Shown here: in pieces, positions 45,401 to 45,506 of the stretch | How positions within the stretch are numbered: the stretch's first letter is position 1 | Layout: every line of letters begins with the position of its first letter | NCBI GenBank assembly: GCA_902756345.1 | Contig: CACVQR010000020.1 | Coordinates: 1-45,506, forward strand | From: Fibrobacter succinogenes | GTDB taxonomy: Bacteria; Fibrobacterota; Fibrobacteria; Fibrobacterales; Fibrobacteraceae | Length of the DNA stretch: 45,506 nt | Direction: 5' to 3' | Position numbers and translations under genes: made by a program | Notes under the pieces: model-generated | Databases searched by the model: none | Told to the model about the DNA's origin: nothing | Seen by the model: only the letters and a program-made list of their open reading frames with translations

Positions 45401-45506
45401 ACGTGATGGCAACCGGTGAAAACGTGAACATCTGCGTCCTCGATACCGAAGTGTACTCCAACACCGGTGGACAGGCTTCCAAGGCCACGAACCGTGGCGC
45501 AGTCGC
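42430..45506 (+). CDS. nifJ: Pyruvate:ferredoxin (flavodoxin) oxidoreductase, 3' end outside the window
   Basis: The enzyme oxidises pyruvate and CoA to acetyl-CoA and CO2, reducing ferredoxin, and is central to anaerobic sugar fermentation. About 1,025 codons are visible of a usual 1,180-1,200. ATG 42430 follows TTGGAG. The order is normal: domain I with YPITPSSPMAEHAD and EGGAAGTVHGAL; GTDGTVGANKNS-like LGSDGTVGANKNSIKI; a two-cluster ferredoxin insert (CVQCGKCAMVCPHAAI and CTGCGVCTQAC); and the thiamine-diphosphate part with GSCAGCGETAYVRL, NATGCSSIYGG, FGGDGWAYDIGYGGLDHV and LDTEVYSNTGGQ. The second cluster lacks the usual Pro after its last Cys. Strong codon bias suggests high expression. 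Confidence 0.97.
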   Translation, partial: MAKKMIACDGNEATASVAFAVSEVAAIYPITPSSPMAEHADNWSAAGKKNIWGQVPRVFEMQSEGGAAGTVHGALQAGALTTTFTASQGLLLMIPNMYKIAGELTPTVFHVTARALAMQGLSIFGDHSDVMACRQTGFAMLASSCVQECQDLALVAHASTLESRVPFMHFFDGFRTSHEVMKIEALEDGVIRNVIDEKYVKACRQRCLTPDRPTMRGTAQNPDVYFQGRETVNPFYAKVPEIVQKYMDKVASYTGRQYHIVDYVGAPDAERVIISMGSSTCTIGDTVKYLNGKGEKVGLVNIRLYRPFPMEAVVAALPKTVKKIAVLDRCKEPGSAGEPLFQDALTAISEAVMAGKMAMPKMIGGRYGLSSKEFTPAMVKAIYDELAKADPKARFTVGINDDVCHTSLTIDPNFKLESDFFQAMFFGLGSDGTVGANKNSIKIIGNETDNYAQGYFVYDSKKSGSMTTSHLRFGKSIIDAPYLIGENEADFVACHHTPHLESVNMLKYAKDGATFLVNTPHSADTVWDTFPRPVQEEIIKKHLKVYVIDAYAVAAKTGMGRRINTVMQTCFFSKLGNVLDAETAIKYIKKYAEKTYAKKGQEVVQKNWDAIDASLANLFEVKVPATVTSTKEFRAPIHGNAPKFVNEVTAEIIKGNGELLPVSKMPCDGVFPTGTTKYEKRDLALNIPSWNPDACVQCGKCAMVCPHAAIRVKVVDESAVKNAPEGFKYTPAKGFKLEGSEKPVFAISVSSYDCTGCGVCTQACIGKDKTDETKKAINMVPQEPIKVQEGKCWDFFVDLPEFDRTKVNKSLVKQAMLLEPLFEFSGSCAGCGETAYVRLVSQLFGDRMVVANATGCSSIYGGNLPTTPWAKNKEGRGPAWANSLFEDNAEFGLGMRLAITKHAKQALSLLEAVNVPAELKEKLTTQKQDDEAGIKAQRENVAALKAALAGATDDASVSLRDEFADYLVKKSVWIFGGDGWAYDIGYGGLDHVMATGENVNICVLDTEVYSNTGGQASKATNRGAV

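Noticed and set aside
42391-45402. A 1003-codon open frame on the minus strand opposite nifJ
   Set aside because: nifJ on the plus strand has full family motifs. The antisense frame is a by-product of its strong codon bias; its protein is His/Val/Glu-rich with no recognisable domain.

Overview
The window looks like a chromosomal segment of a Fibrobacter species (phylum Fibrobacterota, anaerobic gut cellulose degraders). The reasons are a FISUMP-type lipoprotein with long poly-serine linkers, a secreted GH43 glycosidase ending in a short basic 'FDLLGxR' tail, a ferredoxin-dependent pyruvate oxidoreductase, and many small lipoproteins. Base composition is moderate, genes are dense, and no insertion sequence, prophage or CRISPR array was seen. 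The species call is inference from these traits.

Layout. 1-1759: two serine-rich surface lipoproteins (the first cut by the window edge) with a tiny lysine-rich ORF between them. 2041-5480: dnaK and dnaJ; dnaK has a full-consensus sigma-54-type promoter with phased upstream repeats. 5561-6145: a flavodoxin-like reductase. 6167-11204 (minus): hemA-hemC-tgt-DUF2156-YkgJ run. 11225-13987: a CotH-like lipoprotein divergent from two predicted envelope proteins. 13995-16238 (minus): ahbC and a fused AhbA/AhbB-like siroheme decarboxylase, which with hemA and hemC suggest the siroheme route to heme. 16306-22719 (minus): LpoB-like lipoprotein, a basic small protein, mnmG, a thioredoxin-like lipoprotein, proS. 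22806-24170 (minus): an M24 peptidase. 24282-28357: lipoprotein, PhoH, a PgpH-like HD phosphohydrolase, a small membrane protein, then tRNA-Val and tRNA-Asp. 28549-34392: a secreted zincin-like protein, a lipoprotein-OmpA pair, class II aldolase, two very small membrane or lipoprotein genes, an AT-rich secreted protein and a zinc-ribbon protein. 34442-39493 (minus): an HD-GYP response regulator followed by a large hybrid histidine kinase. 39643-45506: a possible 38-residue ORF coupled to the GH43 gene, a ThiE-like gene, and nifJ running off the end.

The most unusual signal is not a gene. At least 14 loci carry short arrays with a strict 7-base period. The heptad word differs between loci (GTAGGAA, TCTGAAT, GATGTGT, AGAGACG, CTAAGTT, CTTCACA types), but the period stays 7, and many loci are two arms in inverted orientation around a short spacer. 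They sit between genes, abut start codons or overlap stop codons, and one lies in frame inside the siroheme decarboxylase gene. A second, REP-like family (TCATTGCGAG...GAAGCAATC) is also found inside hemC and inside the same decarboxylase gene.

Promoters repeatedly show TATATT or TAAATT as the -10 element. For three genes this element lies 6-7 bases before the ATG, suggesting leaderless transcripts.
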